Made by a program: the position numbers and the translations under genes
Notes under the pieces: generated by a model
What the model was told of the DNA's origin: nothing
The model's input: the letters and a program-made list of their open reading frames with translations, nothing else
The model's database searches: none
Source: JBFHIZ01 sp963666475
GTDB lineage: Bacteria; Bacillota; Clostridia; Lachnospirales; Lachnospiraceae
Length of the DNA: 64,000 bases
Assembly (NCBI GenBank): GCA_963666475.2
Contig: CAXXJM010000001.1
Coordinates: 1,798,001-1,862,000 of the forward strand
Direction: 5' to 3'
Part shown: positions 54,109-62,923 of the stretch, one piece after another
Layout: every line of letters begins with the position of its first letter
Position numbering within the stretch: position 1 is the stretch's first letter

Positions 54109-55353
54109 ATGACTTATGACGAAAAACACGCCATTGCACTTATGCGTTACTCTGCAATCGCACCTATTATTAATGAAACGTTAGAGCCTGGACAAAGTTT
54201 ACGGTCTTTTTATGTTGCCTCCTCCAAGCGTTCTTTTACTCTTCCTAATGGTCAGACAAAACAGTTTTGCCCAGAGACCTTCGAACACTGGTATCGACTC
54301 TACAAACGTAAAGGATTTGACGGATTGCTTCCTTCTAGCCGAAAGGATGCTGGAAAAAGCAGGTGTTTAGATGATGAATCAAAAGATTATATTCGCTATA
54401 TGAAGGAAAGTTATCCTCGTATGCCGGCTTCCACTATTTATAAACAAATGTTAGATAACGGTATTGCCTCTAGAAATAATGTGTCCGAATCAACCGTAAA
54501 TCGATTCATCAACCAGTTTATGGCAGCCAAACACCTCACCAATAATCGTGATATGCGTCGATATGAACGCCCACATATTAATGAAGTCTGGTGTGGGGAT
54601 TCTAGTGTGGGACCCAGACTTCTTGTAGATGGCATTAAGAAAAAGATTTACATCATTGCACTCATTGATGATGCCAGCCGTTTTATTGTTGGAATCGATG
54701 TTTTTTTTAATGATACCTTTGTCAGTCTGATGTCCATTATAAAATCTGCTGTTTCAAAATACGGCAGACCAAAAACTTTTAATTTCGATAATGGTTCTGC
54801 CTACAAAAACAAACAAATGGAATTACTTGCAGCGCGAATTGGATCTACCATCAACTACTGCCAGCCTTACACTCCCACTTCAAAAGCAAAAATTGAACGT
54901 TGGTTTCGAACCTTAAAAGACCATTGGATGGCTTCTCTCGACATGCGAACCATTCATAACCTGGACGAATTACGTTCCTCCCTTTGGAACTATGTAAATG
55001 AATACAATCAAACACCACATTCTGCCTTAGCAAGCAAATCACCACTAGATCGTTTTTTCTCCGAACCAGATCAAATACGCAGACTAGATCCTTATTCCTT
55101 AGATCATTCTTTTCTTTTGGAAATTGAGCGTACCGTGTCTTCTGATTGTGTCATTGTTATTGATCATACGGAATACGAAGTGGATTATCGGTTTGCCAAA
55201 AGAAGAATCCGCCTCCGTTATTCTCCAGATTTATCCGAGATTTTCGTAGTGGAAGCAGACAACTCCCTGCTCCCCATCAAACTTCTTAATAAACAGGAAA
55301 ACGCTATGATTCGTAGAGAAAAAGTATACTTATGTCGAGGTGATGAAACATGA
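54109..55353 (+). CDS. DDE integrase-type transposase
   Basis: A 414-residue transposase: HTH region (FEHWYRLYKRKGFDGLLP, near 70-87), integrase core with Asp in VWCGDSSVG, Asp in FNFDNGSAY and Glu in TSKAKIERWF, then a Mu-type C-terminal beta domain. Well-placed AAGGAA site. It overlaps the ATPase gene by four bases. Confidence 0.9.
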   Translation: MTYDEKHAIALMRYSAIAPIINETLEPGQSLRSFYVASSKRSFTLPNGQTKQFCPETFEHWYRLYKRKGFDGLLPSSRKDAGKSRCLDDESKDYIRYMKESYPRMPASTIYKQMLDNGIASRNNVSESTVNRFINQFMAAKHLTNNRDMRRYERPHINEVWCGDSSVGPRLLVDGIKKKIYIIALIDDASRFIVGIDVFFNDTFVSLMSIIKSAVSKYGRPKTFNFDNGSAYKNKQMELLAARIGSTINYCQPYTPTSKAKIERWFRTLKDHWMASLDMRTIHNLDELRSSLWNYVNEYNQTPHSALASKSPLDRFFSEPDQIRRLDPYSLDHSFLLEIERTVSSDCVIVIDHTEYEVDYRFAKRRIRLRYSPDLSEIFVVEADNSLLPIKLLNKQENAMIRREKVYLCRGDET

Positions 55354-56156
55354 ATGATTATATAGCTCGCTTTGGTTTAGAGTTTAATCCTTTTCTAAAA
55401 AACTCAAGAGAAATTATTATTGAAAATGATGAATATCATGAAATACAATTCCGCTTAGATTATCTGGTGGAAACAAAGGGATTTGGATTACTTACAGGTT
55501 CCCCTGGACTTGGCAAAACAACTGCGATTCGTAACTTCGCAAACGCCTTAAATCCCGCAAAATATAAAGTGATTTATTCCAGTTTATCCACACTTACGGT
55601 TCAGGAATTTTATCGTTCTCTAGTCGAATCCTTTGGTGCAAATCCTGCCTTTCGTAAAAGCGATAACTTTAAAATCATCCAGGAAAATATCACGCGACTA
55701 TCTATTGAAAAAAGAATCACTCCCGTCATTATTCTTGATGAAGCCAATCATATCAGCAATTCTATTCTTGCTGACTTAAAACTTTTATTCAACTTTGAAA
55801 TGGATTCCCGCGATCGTGCCGTTGTTCTTCTTGCTGGCCTTCCACAACTGAACAATACATTAAGACTAAACACCAACGAACCATTACGTCAGCGATTAGT
55901 GATGAACTACAACCTGGAAGGATTAAACAAAGAAGAAGGTCGCTTTTATATTTACGAAAAATTAAAGGGGGCTGGCTGTACAAAAGAAATTTTTGAACCA
56001 AATGCACTAGAAGCACTTCTTAATTCTGCTAACGGTACTCCACGCATTCTAAATACATTATGCAATGCTTCTCTTCTCATCGCCTATAACCATGGTCACA
56101 ATTCCATTACTGCAGACGATGCCATGAATGCCATAAACGACTGTCAGTTAAGTTAA
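55350..56156 (+). CDS. AAA ATPase partner of the transposase (TniB/ExeA-like)
   Basis: A 268-residue AAA protein with Walker A GSPGLGKTT (about 49-57), Walker B VIILDEANH (about 128-136) and sensor region LLAGLPQLNNTLR. It likely picks the target and activates the transposase. Translationally coupled by ATGA. Confidence 0.88.
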   Translation: MNDYIARFGLEFNPFLKNSREIIIENDEYHEIQFRLDYLVETKGFGLLTGSPGLGKTTAIRNFANALNPAKYKVIYSSLSTLTVQEFYRSLVESFGANPAFRKSDNFKIIQENITRLSIEKRITPVIILDEANHISNSILADLKLLFNFEMDSRDRAVVLLAGLPQLNNTLRLNTNEPLRQRLVMNYNLEGLNKEEGRFYIYEKLKGAGCTKEIFEPNALEALLNSANGTPRILNTLCNASLLIAYNHGHNSITADDAMNAINDCQLS

Positions 56157-56218
56157 GTATTCCTAAAATAGTTCTTTTACGAATAGTTTTTCTTCCCAAC
56201 ACTACTTAACTTTCATTG

Positions 56219-56257
56219 CAAAAAGGAAGATTTTCTTATGACAGAAAATCTTCCTTT
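56219..56257 (+). terminator. Terminator after the ATPase gene
   Basis: A perfect 15-base inverted repeat, AAAAGGAAGATTTTC and its complement ending in TTTT, with an eight-base loop, about 60 bases after the ATPase stop. Confidence 0.75.
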
Positions 56258-56394
56258 TGGTATAATTGTTCGTATTTTTTACACAATACAACTTTACTTG
56301 CTTTTTCTTATTCTGAAAATTATCTGACAGATTGATGAAATGTAAGGATCTCAACGAATAAAATACCTGATTATTTCATCATCCAGGGAATTGT

Positions 56395-56601
56395 CTATAC
56401 AACAAAAATAGGAGCAGAAAATAAGTTGCAAAAATAACTAACTTGATTGTGCATATGTTTTTGAAAAAATAAATTTATAGCTGAAAATAATTTGAAGATA
56501 GTAGGGGAACAGAATTTGAAGAACAATAACTGTTTACCGGTCCAGTCTTTATACATCACAGAGGTGTACCAAGTTCCTCTTTTCTTGTCTTTATAGACTG
56601 C
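56395..56601 (-). pseudogene. Truncated tyrosine integrase (N-terminal fragment)
   Basis: Only the start of an integrase arm-binding domain is left: MAVYKDKKRGTWYTSVMYKD and TGKQ, after which the frame is unrelated and stops at 56395. The start has GGAGG eight bases upstream and overlaps the excisionase-like gene. It marks the scar of a lost integrative element. Confidence 0.75.
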
Positions 56602-56806
56602 CATCTTCTTCGCCTCCTTCCTTCGTTTGAAGTCCATAGAAACGCTCTTTAAAATATTGTCTGCTGACTCTTCCTGGGAGTACGAAGAATCCATCCTCTT
56701 TTAATTCACTATTTAAAGAACGTACTATACGATATGCTTTGGATTCAGAAACTCCTAATACTTTTTGTATCTCAGCCACAGTTATAAATGCTGTTATGTT
56801 GTTCAT
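56591..56806 (-). CDS. Excisionase-like small HTH protein
   Basis: About 71 residues with a MerR/excisionase-type helix-turn-helix (VAEIQKVLGVSESKAYRIVR) and a short basic end. ATG 56806 has GGAGG seven bases upstream. It is directly followed by the integrase fragment, the usual xis-int order. Confidence 0.75.
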   Translation of the reverse strand: MNNITAFITVAEIQKVLGVSESKAYRIVRSLNSELKEDGFFVLPGRVSRQYFKERFYGLQTKEGGEEDGSL

Positions 56807-56812
56807 AATCAA

Positions 56813-57211
56813 ACCTCCTACACAGTTATTTTTGTTTTCACTATGTATTTGGGTTGAAAATTTGCTGATTGCTAAATTTTTGAAAAATTCTTTCGAAATT
56901 GAAAGGAATTGAAAATAGAGACAGGTTTTAGAATTATTCTTGATAGAATTTCATACAGGAAAAATAGTAACTCACTGTATCATAGGTGTATCATTTGAAT
57001 AAAAAAATAGCCCGAAACCTAGCATTTCTGCTAGGTTCCGAGCTAAGAACGGCTTATTTACAGTGTTTTTTTAACACTCGTGCACCGGTTCATGTCACTC
57101 AAACTCTATGTTGACATCTATATGTTGTGTTTAGCTATTTCTAAATATGGAATATATTGTATAGATTTTCTAAATAATCCACCTCGTCCACAGATTTTGT
57201 AACCTTTTTAT
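56813..57211. other. Intergenic region upstream of the excisionase-like gene
   Basis: No gene found. It contains the terminator at 57001-57044 and A/T-rich sequence; a promoter for the excisionase-like gene would lie between. Confidence 0.5.
57001..57044 (-). terminator. Terminator reading from the IS side
   Basis: On the minus strand AGCTCGGAACCTAGC pairs with GCTAGGTTTCGGGCT (15 pairs, two G-U) around a six-base loop, followed by seven T. Confidence 0.85.
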
Positions 57212-57229
57212 TGGATTGTCAACAGTTTT

Positions 57230-58063
57230 CTAAACAACTTTTTTAAGGGTATTGATTCTATACCTCACCGGTGTTAAATATCCTAATGAGGAATGAATTC
57301 TGTGGTTGTTAAACCAGTTTACATAATCAGCTAATTCAATCTGAAGATGATATAAACTGGAAAAAGTTTGATTTTTAACAAACTCTGTTTTTATTATCTT
57401 AAACGTTGCTTCAGCAACTGCATTATCATATGGACAGCCTTTATGACTCAAAGATCTTTTGATTTCAAATGCGTCCAGTGTTTCGTTAATGGTTTGATTT
57501 TTAAACTCATTTCCACGATCTGTATGGAAAATTTTGATATCCTGCAAATTACCTTTTACGGATTGAAACGCTTCTTTTACCAAAATAGCATTTTTATTTC
57601 TACCAGAACTGAATCCAATAATCTCTCTGTTAAATAGATCAATTAGTACACAAATATAATTCCAACTTGTACCTACTCTGACATAAGTTAAATCGCTTAC
57701 TACAACATTTCGAAATAATTGCTCATTAAACTTTCGATCAACAATATTTTCGATTTTTGATTCGTTGCAAGTATCTTTCTGTGGACGATACTGTGCTACT
57801 GTATAACTTGAGACAAGGCCTTTTTGCTTCATGATCCGACCAATACGACGTCTGGAAACGAAAATTTCTCGTTCTTCTAAATCTATTTTGATTTTTCTGG
57901 TACCATAGTTGTTACGGCTTGCTTTATATACATCAACGATATTTTTAATGAGTTCAGATTCATCTTGTTTCTGAGCTGCTTCATAATAATAAGAAGCTCT
58001 TGAGATTTTTAGGACTTTGCACATTGCTGATACTGAATATTTGTGAAGGTTGCTTTTTATCAC
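57230..58063 (-). CDS. IS150-type transposase OrfB, copy 2
   Basis: A 277-residue version of the copy 1 transposase with intact DDE motifs; it has one tyrosine fewer in SYYYEAAQ and a few substitutions. Confidence 0.92.
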   Translation of the reverse strand: MIKSNLHKYSVSAMCKVLKISRASYYYEAAQKQDESELIKNIVDVYKASRNNYGTRKIKIDLEEREIFVSRRRIGRIMKQKGLVSSYTVAQYRPQKDTCNESKIENIVDRKFNEQLFRNVVVSDLTYVRVGTSWNYICVLIDLFNREIIGFSSGRNKNAILVKEAFQSVKGNLQDIKIFHTDRGNEFKNQTINETLDAFEIKRSLSHKGCPYDNAVAEATFKIIKTEFVKNQTFSSLYHLQIELADYVNWFNNHRIHSSLGYLTPVRYRINTLKKVV

Positions 58064-58065
58064 AT

Positions 58066-58362
<297 letters not shown>

Positions 58363-58438
58363 ATGGGCACATCCTTTCTTTTATAAGACTATCATATATG
58401 CCCTTAATTTTTCTGTCTAGTTTATTGTAGCCGATCCA

Positions 58439-58886
58439 TTATAGACGAATTAGAGACATTAGTTTATCGTTTTACTACTTATAATTTTTCAATTAATTAG
58501 AAACACAATATGTTTTAATGCAATATTTTCCATATTATTCTATAATAGTTTTTCATGAAATCACAAACTTTGCATCCCGCTTATCATCTATTGAGTATAG
58601 ATACTTTAATAGCATAATCTATGTAAATAGTTTTCTAGCCGCTGTTAACGATTACTCGTTAGGCATAGAATACATTGCTGTAAATATATAATATATAATG
58701 CCGTGAAAAATCAGTAAAATCAGAACTTACGCTTGATATTATAATGTGGTTCCACAGAAAGCTGATTATAAAACAAAAAACTTCTCCAGCAGCTATGTGC
58801 TGTTACATCAGGATAAATCTTAAAAATATGATTTTCTGTTCAATGAATATCCAACATTCAACTTATAAATTCACACTTAATCCCCT
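58439..58886. other. Intergenic region, nothing recognised
   Basis: About 450 A/T-rich bases between the IS and the first endonuclease-like gene. No coding frame with a ribosome site, no clear terminator and no RNA gene were seen. Confidence 0.5.
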
Positions 58887-60011
58887 CTACATTAGACTAA
58901 TACTTTGCGAATGATCCCAAGAAAACTCACTATCACTATCTACCCCCTCAACTACTCTATCAAAATCAATTCTAATTGAATCTGCATATGTGTTTAATTT
59001 TATTCGCTTATACGCGCTTTGTAATTTTTTCTTATCTTCTGATTTTAGCCTAGCATTTAACAAATATACTCCATTAAATAAATCATAATACATTAAAATA
59101 TTATCTTTATCTGTTTCGTTATAATTGTTTTCTATAAAATTAATCAGCTCTGTATCAAGTATAACATAATCTTTTATATCAAATTTTTTTCCATTGACTT
59201 TCTTTCCTCGCATACCAGTTGTACGAATGTAATTTTCAACATATAATTCACTCAATCTTTCAATTTCATCCTTATTTTCAATAACATCTTCTTTTAGATA
59301 GTATGTATCTTCTTTATATTTTTTATAGCATATACGAAATGCTGCTTTTCCATCATCATCAGATTTTCGTATACTACTTAAATATGCGGTTTCTTGAAGA
59401 ACATATTCCAACTTTGCGCTATTATTTTTCCCAATCTTTAGAAAATCGGTTCCATATACTTCTGCAAGCATCCCATTGGGAAAACTGTTTAATGTAATAC
59501 TTAAATTTTCTCTAAAATGTTCATCAAAAGTTCGATCATAACAAACCTTTATGAAATAAGTCAAACACACTAACTCACCATATATCTTATGAGAATACAC
59601 TGCTGGTAAATTTGAATTAAACTCTTTATCATTTTTACTTACTATTATCTCAGATGAATAACTTGTTTGATTTGGACCAACACTTATACAATTAATTTTT
59701 GCATCATTATCACTATTTAATACACATTTCGCATCTATATGTATAATTGCTTTGGGGGTCACAAAAACTGAATCTGCTCCCATTGGAGTTCCACAAATTT
59801 CCCAATCAAAATTATTGGTAATAGTACTTTGAATACATCTCTCTAAAGCCTCTTGAAAACATGATTTTTTATTTCCATAGTCTTCCCATGTTTCCTTAAT
59901 AGGAAATGCAGAACAAATTGTTTTTATAAATGTCATGCCGTTTTCTTCAAATGCTCCCTTTATTTTATTAAAATAATACTGATCTAATATATTTATTTCT
60001 TCTTTCGTCAT
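58887..60011 (-). CDS. Putative type II restriction endonuclease 1 (PD-(D/E)XK)
   Basis: 374 residues. A core of GADSVFV (Asp80) and IIHIDAKCV (Asp93, Lys95) fits D-x12-D-x-K, followed 18 residues later by PNQ. The same spacing (13 and 18) and a later PNG-x-L block with a hydrophobic FLK/IIK end occur in the second protein at 60366-61340, so the two are homologues. Both adjoin a C5 methyltransferase gene. No named endonuclease family was recognised, and specificity is unknown. Confidence 0.65.
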   Translation of the reverse strand: MTKEEINILDQYYFNKIKGAFEENGMTFIKTICSAFPIKETWEDYGNKKSCFQEALERCIQSTITNNFDWEICGTPMGADSVFVTPKAIIHIDAKCVLNSDNDAKINCISVGPNQTSYSSEIIVSKNDKEFNSNLPAVYSHKIYGELVCLTYFIKVCYDRTFDEHFRENLSITLNSFPNGMLAEVYGTDFLKIGKNNSAKLEYVLQETAYLSSIRKSDDDGKAAFRICYKKYKEDTYYLKEDVIENKDEIERLSELYVENYIRTTGMRGKKVNGKKFDIKDYVILDTELINFIENNYNETDKDNILMYYDLFNGVYLLNARLKSEDKKKLQSAYKRIKLNTYADSIRIDFDRVVEGVDSDSEFSWDHSQSISLM

Positions 60012-60365
60012 AATATTTCTCCTTCATGTCTTTTCTTTGTCAAATATGCGCATAATCACTAGTCTTCAAATTATATTCTATCATATCATTCAATCTCATG
60101 CTTTTTCTGAATAAACCTCATGTTCTCTTCACAACTCTCTTACTTTTAATAACCGTTAACTTAAATTCGTTCTTTCGAATTTCATTTTATACTCTTTAGA
60201 CTCTGTAACCCTCTTTTTGTTAGTAATTATATCAATTTTTTGTTGCTAAGTCTGCTTGATTTTTCGTCATTTTTACCAGCCTTGCTTTCTTATTTTGACA
60301 ATTAATGATTTTATATTTAGTTAATTCATGATACAATACAAAGAAAAATGAACGGAGTAATATAA
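60012..60365. promoter_or_regulatory. Divergent promoter region of the two endonuclease-like genes
   Basis: About 350 bases between two divergently read genes. On the plus strand TTGACA (60295-60300) with TAGTTA 17 bases on, or TACAAT (60332-60337), precedes the gene at 60366. No matching control element was proven on the other side. Confidence 0.4.
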
Positions 60366-61340
60366 ATGGGAAAACAATTAACAACTTTAACACGTACCCG
60401 TATGCAAAATACGATTTTAGATTTAGAAAAAAAATATTTTGAAATTTTAGAAGGAGTTTTCAACTCTACACCCTTTATAAACGATTTATTACTTATTGAA
60501 AAAGAAACTCGCGAGAACTATCCCAAATTCCAGAGCACATGGAATCTAAAAAATAAAATTAAAGTTCCTGCTGAACGTCTTGTCAGACACCACATATACA
60601 CTGAACTCCATGATATAATTACAGGCATCTATCCATCTCCTATCAGTTCTGATCTTGGAATAATGACAGAAGATTGTGCTTTATGTATTGATGTCAAAAC
60701 AATTGATACTGTTGGAAACAGTGTAGATATTAGCTCTACCCAAGTCGAACCCAATCAAATTTCATTTCAAAATACAAATCATAAATATATTCAAACTGTT
60801 TCAAATTTAGAATCAATTGATCATTATTCAAGACGTCCTGTACTTACATTTGTTATCAAAATCATCTATACCGATGATAATTATAGTTTTAAATTATCTC
60901 GAGACTCAAAACCTTCTTTAGTATTAGTATGTATTCCTAATGGAGAGCTATCGAACTTATTTGAAAATGATATTATTAAAAATTTTAAAACTTATAGTTA
61001 CTTCACTGAACAGGATAACTCTTGCTTTTCTGCACAATTAATACCAAGCACCTGTAATACTCCTGCTAAACGAAAAGAATATGTCGCTGATTATTGCCTT
61101 AATACTATGAAATTTGCTCAAACTATAATAGAAACTGACAATAGAACTAAAAATGCGTATTTTGATGCTGTTAATAGATGTTTATGGTGGGAAACTTCAC
61201 TAAATAACAAACCAGCTATCCGTGCTGTCAAATCAGGTTCAACTGCTCGTCTATCAAATGAGTTTTTACAAGATCGATTAGATTCAAATAATAATCCGTG
61301 GCTAGGATACAAACATCTTTCAATTACAGATGCATTATAA
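60366..61340 (+). CDS. Putative type II restriction endonuclease 2 (PD-(D/E)XK)
   Basis: 324 residues with SSDLGIM (Asp96) and LCIDVKTID (Asp109, Lys111), then PNQ 18 residues later and PNGELSNLFENDIIK near 198, matching protein 1 in spacing. It converges with the methyltransferase gene, whose stop lies 36 bases away. It may be the active endonuclease of this locus, the other being a second specificity or a relic; this is undecided. Confidence 0.68.
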   Translation: MGKQLTTLTRTRMQNTILDLEKKYFEILEGVFNSTPFINDLLLIEKETRENYPKFQSTWNLKNKIKVPAERLVRHHIYTELHDIITGIYPSPISSDLGIMTEDCALCIDVKTIDTVGNSVDISSTQVEPNQISFQNTNHKYIQTVSNLESIDHYSRRPVLTFVIKIIYTDDNYSFKLSRDSKPSLVLVCIPNGELSNLFENDIIKNFKTYSYFTEQDNSCFSAQLIPSTCNTPAKRKEYVADYCLNTMKFAQTIIETDNRTKNAYFDAVNRCLWWETSLNNKPAIRAVKSGSTARLSNEFLQDRLDSNNNPWLGYKHLSITDAL

Positions 61341-61376
61341 TTTAAATATTTATTTTCAATACAAAAGAACTGGGTA

Positions 61377-62720
61377 CTATTTAGCACTCAGTTCTTTTTC
61401 ATTATATTTATCTAATGCATCTTTTATTCCTTTTGAAAAACATTCAGCAAGCTTTACAGGAACTGCATTACCTATTTGTGTATACATTCTATTTAAACTT
61501 CCAGTAAACTCATAATCTATGGGAAATGTTTGCAAAATAGCACATTCTCTTGCACTCAGTCTTCTCCTTTTATTAACATGAATTTCTGGGCTAGTTGCCG
61601 TAATTGTATCACTTGGTCTATCCCAATTTGTAATTCTTAAAGATTGTTCAAATTTTATCTCTTTTTCAATAAAAGTAGTAACCTGTTTATCATACTTATC
61701 ATCAAATCCTAAAATTTTTTTTAGTTCCCACCAATCTTCTGGCTTAGGTATACTGCCGGAATTATTATCTTTTCTAAACCAATGCCCTGCTGTATATGCA
61801 TAGCCAAAATGATCGTCTACTGCCTTTGTTGACCAATTAGATTTATCTCTCCAAAACCGTAAATAATCACATATTTCATGTTGATTCACATTATACTTTC
61901 GACCCCAAAATTTATCTTCTACATTTTCAGATGCAATATGATTTTTAATTTCTACCTCTTGAATTTCTTCATTAATCCCAATAGCATTAAGTAACTCATT
62001 TGGTTCTTCTAACCCAGAGTTCTGCATACACTCAGTTATTTTTTCTTTACTTATTTTAAATGCTTTCTTTTTTAATCTTTCATTACTTAAAAACCCTATC
62101 GCTTGTTCTGTTGTAATTGCTGGTCTTAATCCCTCTTTTCTTTCAGTAATTCCCTCAATAAAGTGTGTTTTTTCAGGATATGGATTTTCAAGACCTAGTC
62201 TATTTCCAATAATAACAACTCTTTCTCTTGCTTGTGGAACTCCATACTCAGCTGCATTTAATATTCTTGCATCAACTTTATACCCGATTTTTTCACCTTT
62301 TTTGTCAGTAAGATTTTCAAAATCAGCTTTTATCATTTCAAAAACTTTTCCGCCTTCAATAGAAAGGATACCTTTTACATTTTCTGCCACAAAAAAAAGT
62401 GGTTTTTTATCTGCAATTACTCTAAGCATTTCTTTATAAAGAAAATTTCTTTTGTCTTCCATTGACCTTTTTGTATTTGCAACAGAAAATCCTTGGCATG
62501 GGAAACCACCAATCACAATATCAATATCATTTGGCATTTCTTCACTTGAAATTTTTGTAATATCACCTTTAACAATATGATTCCCAATATTTTTTTTATA
62601 TGAATTAACTGCTTCTTCAAAAAAATCATTTGCCCAAACTATATCAAATCCTGAATGAAGAAATCCTAAATCCATTCCACCTGCACCTGCGAATAAAGAT
62701 AAAACTCTATATTTTTTCAT
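61377..62720 (-). CDS. DNA (cytosine-5) methyltransferase
   Basis: A 447-residue C5 methyltransferase with motif I FAGAGGMDLGF (10-20), the catalytic Cys74 in GGFPCQGFS, ENV (112-114), QARERVVIIG (162-171), a variable target-recognition region (about 200-355), and the late motifs RRRLSARECAILQTFP and QIGNAVP. It protects host DNA against one or both neighbouring endonuclease-like proteins. Flipped sequence is not predictable. Confidence 0.93.
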   Translation of the reverse strand: MKKYRVLSLFAGAGGMDLGFLHSGFDIVWANDFFEEAVNSYKKNIGNHIVKGDITKISSEEMPNDIDIVIGGFPCQGFSVANTKRSMEDKRNFLYKEMLRVIADKKPLFFVAENVKGILSIEGGKVFEMIKADFENLTDKKGEKIGYKVDARILNAAEYGVPQARERVVIIGNRLGLENPYPEKTHFIEGITERKEGLRPAITTEQAIGFLSNERLKKKAFKISKEKITECMQNSGLEEPNELLNAIGINEEIQEVEIKNHIASENVEDKFWGRKYNVNQHEICDYLRFWRDKSNWSTKAVDDHFGYAYTAGHWFRKDNNSGSIPKPEDWWELKKILGFDDKYDKQVTTFIEKEIKFEQSLRITNWDRPSDTITATSPEIHVNKRRRLSARECAILQTFPIDYEFTGSLNRMYTQIGNAVPVKLAECFSKGIKDALDKYNEKELSAK

Positions 62721-62923
62721 TTGATACCTCCATTCAATAATCTATCATAAAATCAGCTAATTTGCAATATGTGCACTTCAGCAGAAATAAATATAACATA
62801 AATTTATTCAAATTGCAATAGTTGCTTGAAAATCGCCATGAGAGCATATGTTCGATTATTATATTAACATCTTTCATATCGCAATTCAAGCTATTTTCAC
62901 TATTTTCTTTGATATATATTTTT

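Larger units (their letters stand above)
53518..56257 (+). mobile_element. DUF6431/DDE-integrase/AAA-ATPase transposon (core)
   Basis: Three plus-strand genes (DUF6431, rve-type transposase, ExeA/TniB-like ATPase) followed by a strong hairpin. A transposase with an integrase core plus an AAA partner is the IS21/Tn552/Tn7-like strategy. Exact ends were not established. Confidence 0.75.

Noticed and set aside
53181..56329. TGTCA tips of the DUF6431 transposon
   Set aside because: The motif is short and no matching target duplication flanks it, so the boundaries are left open.
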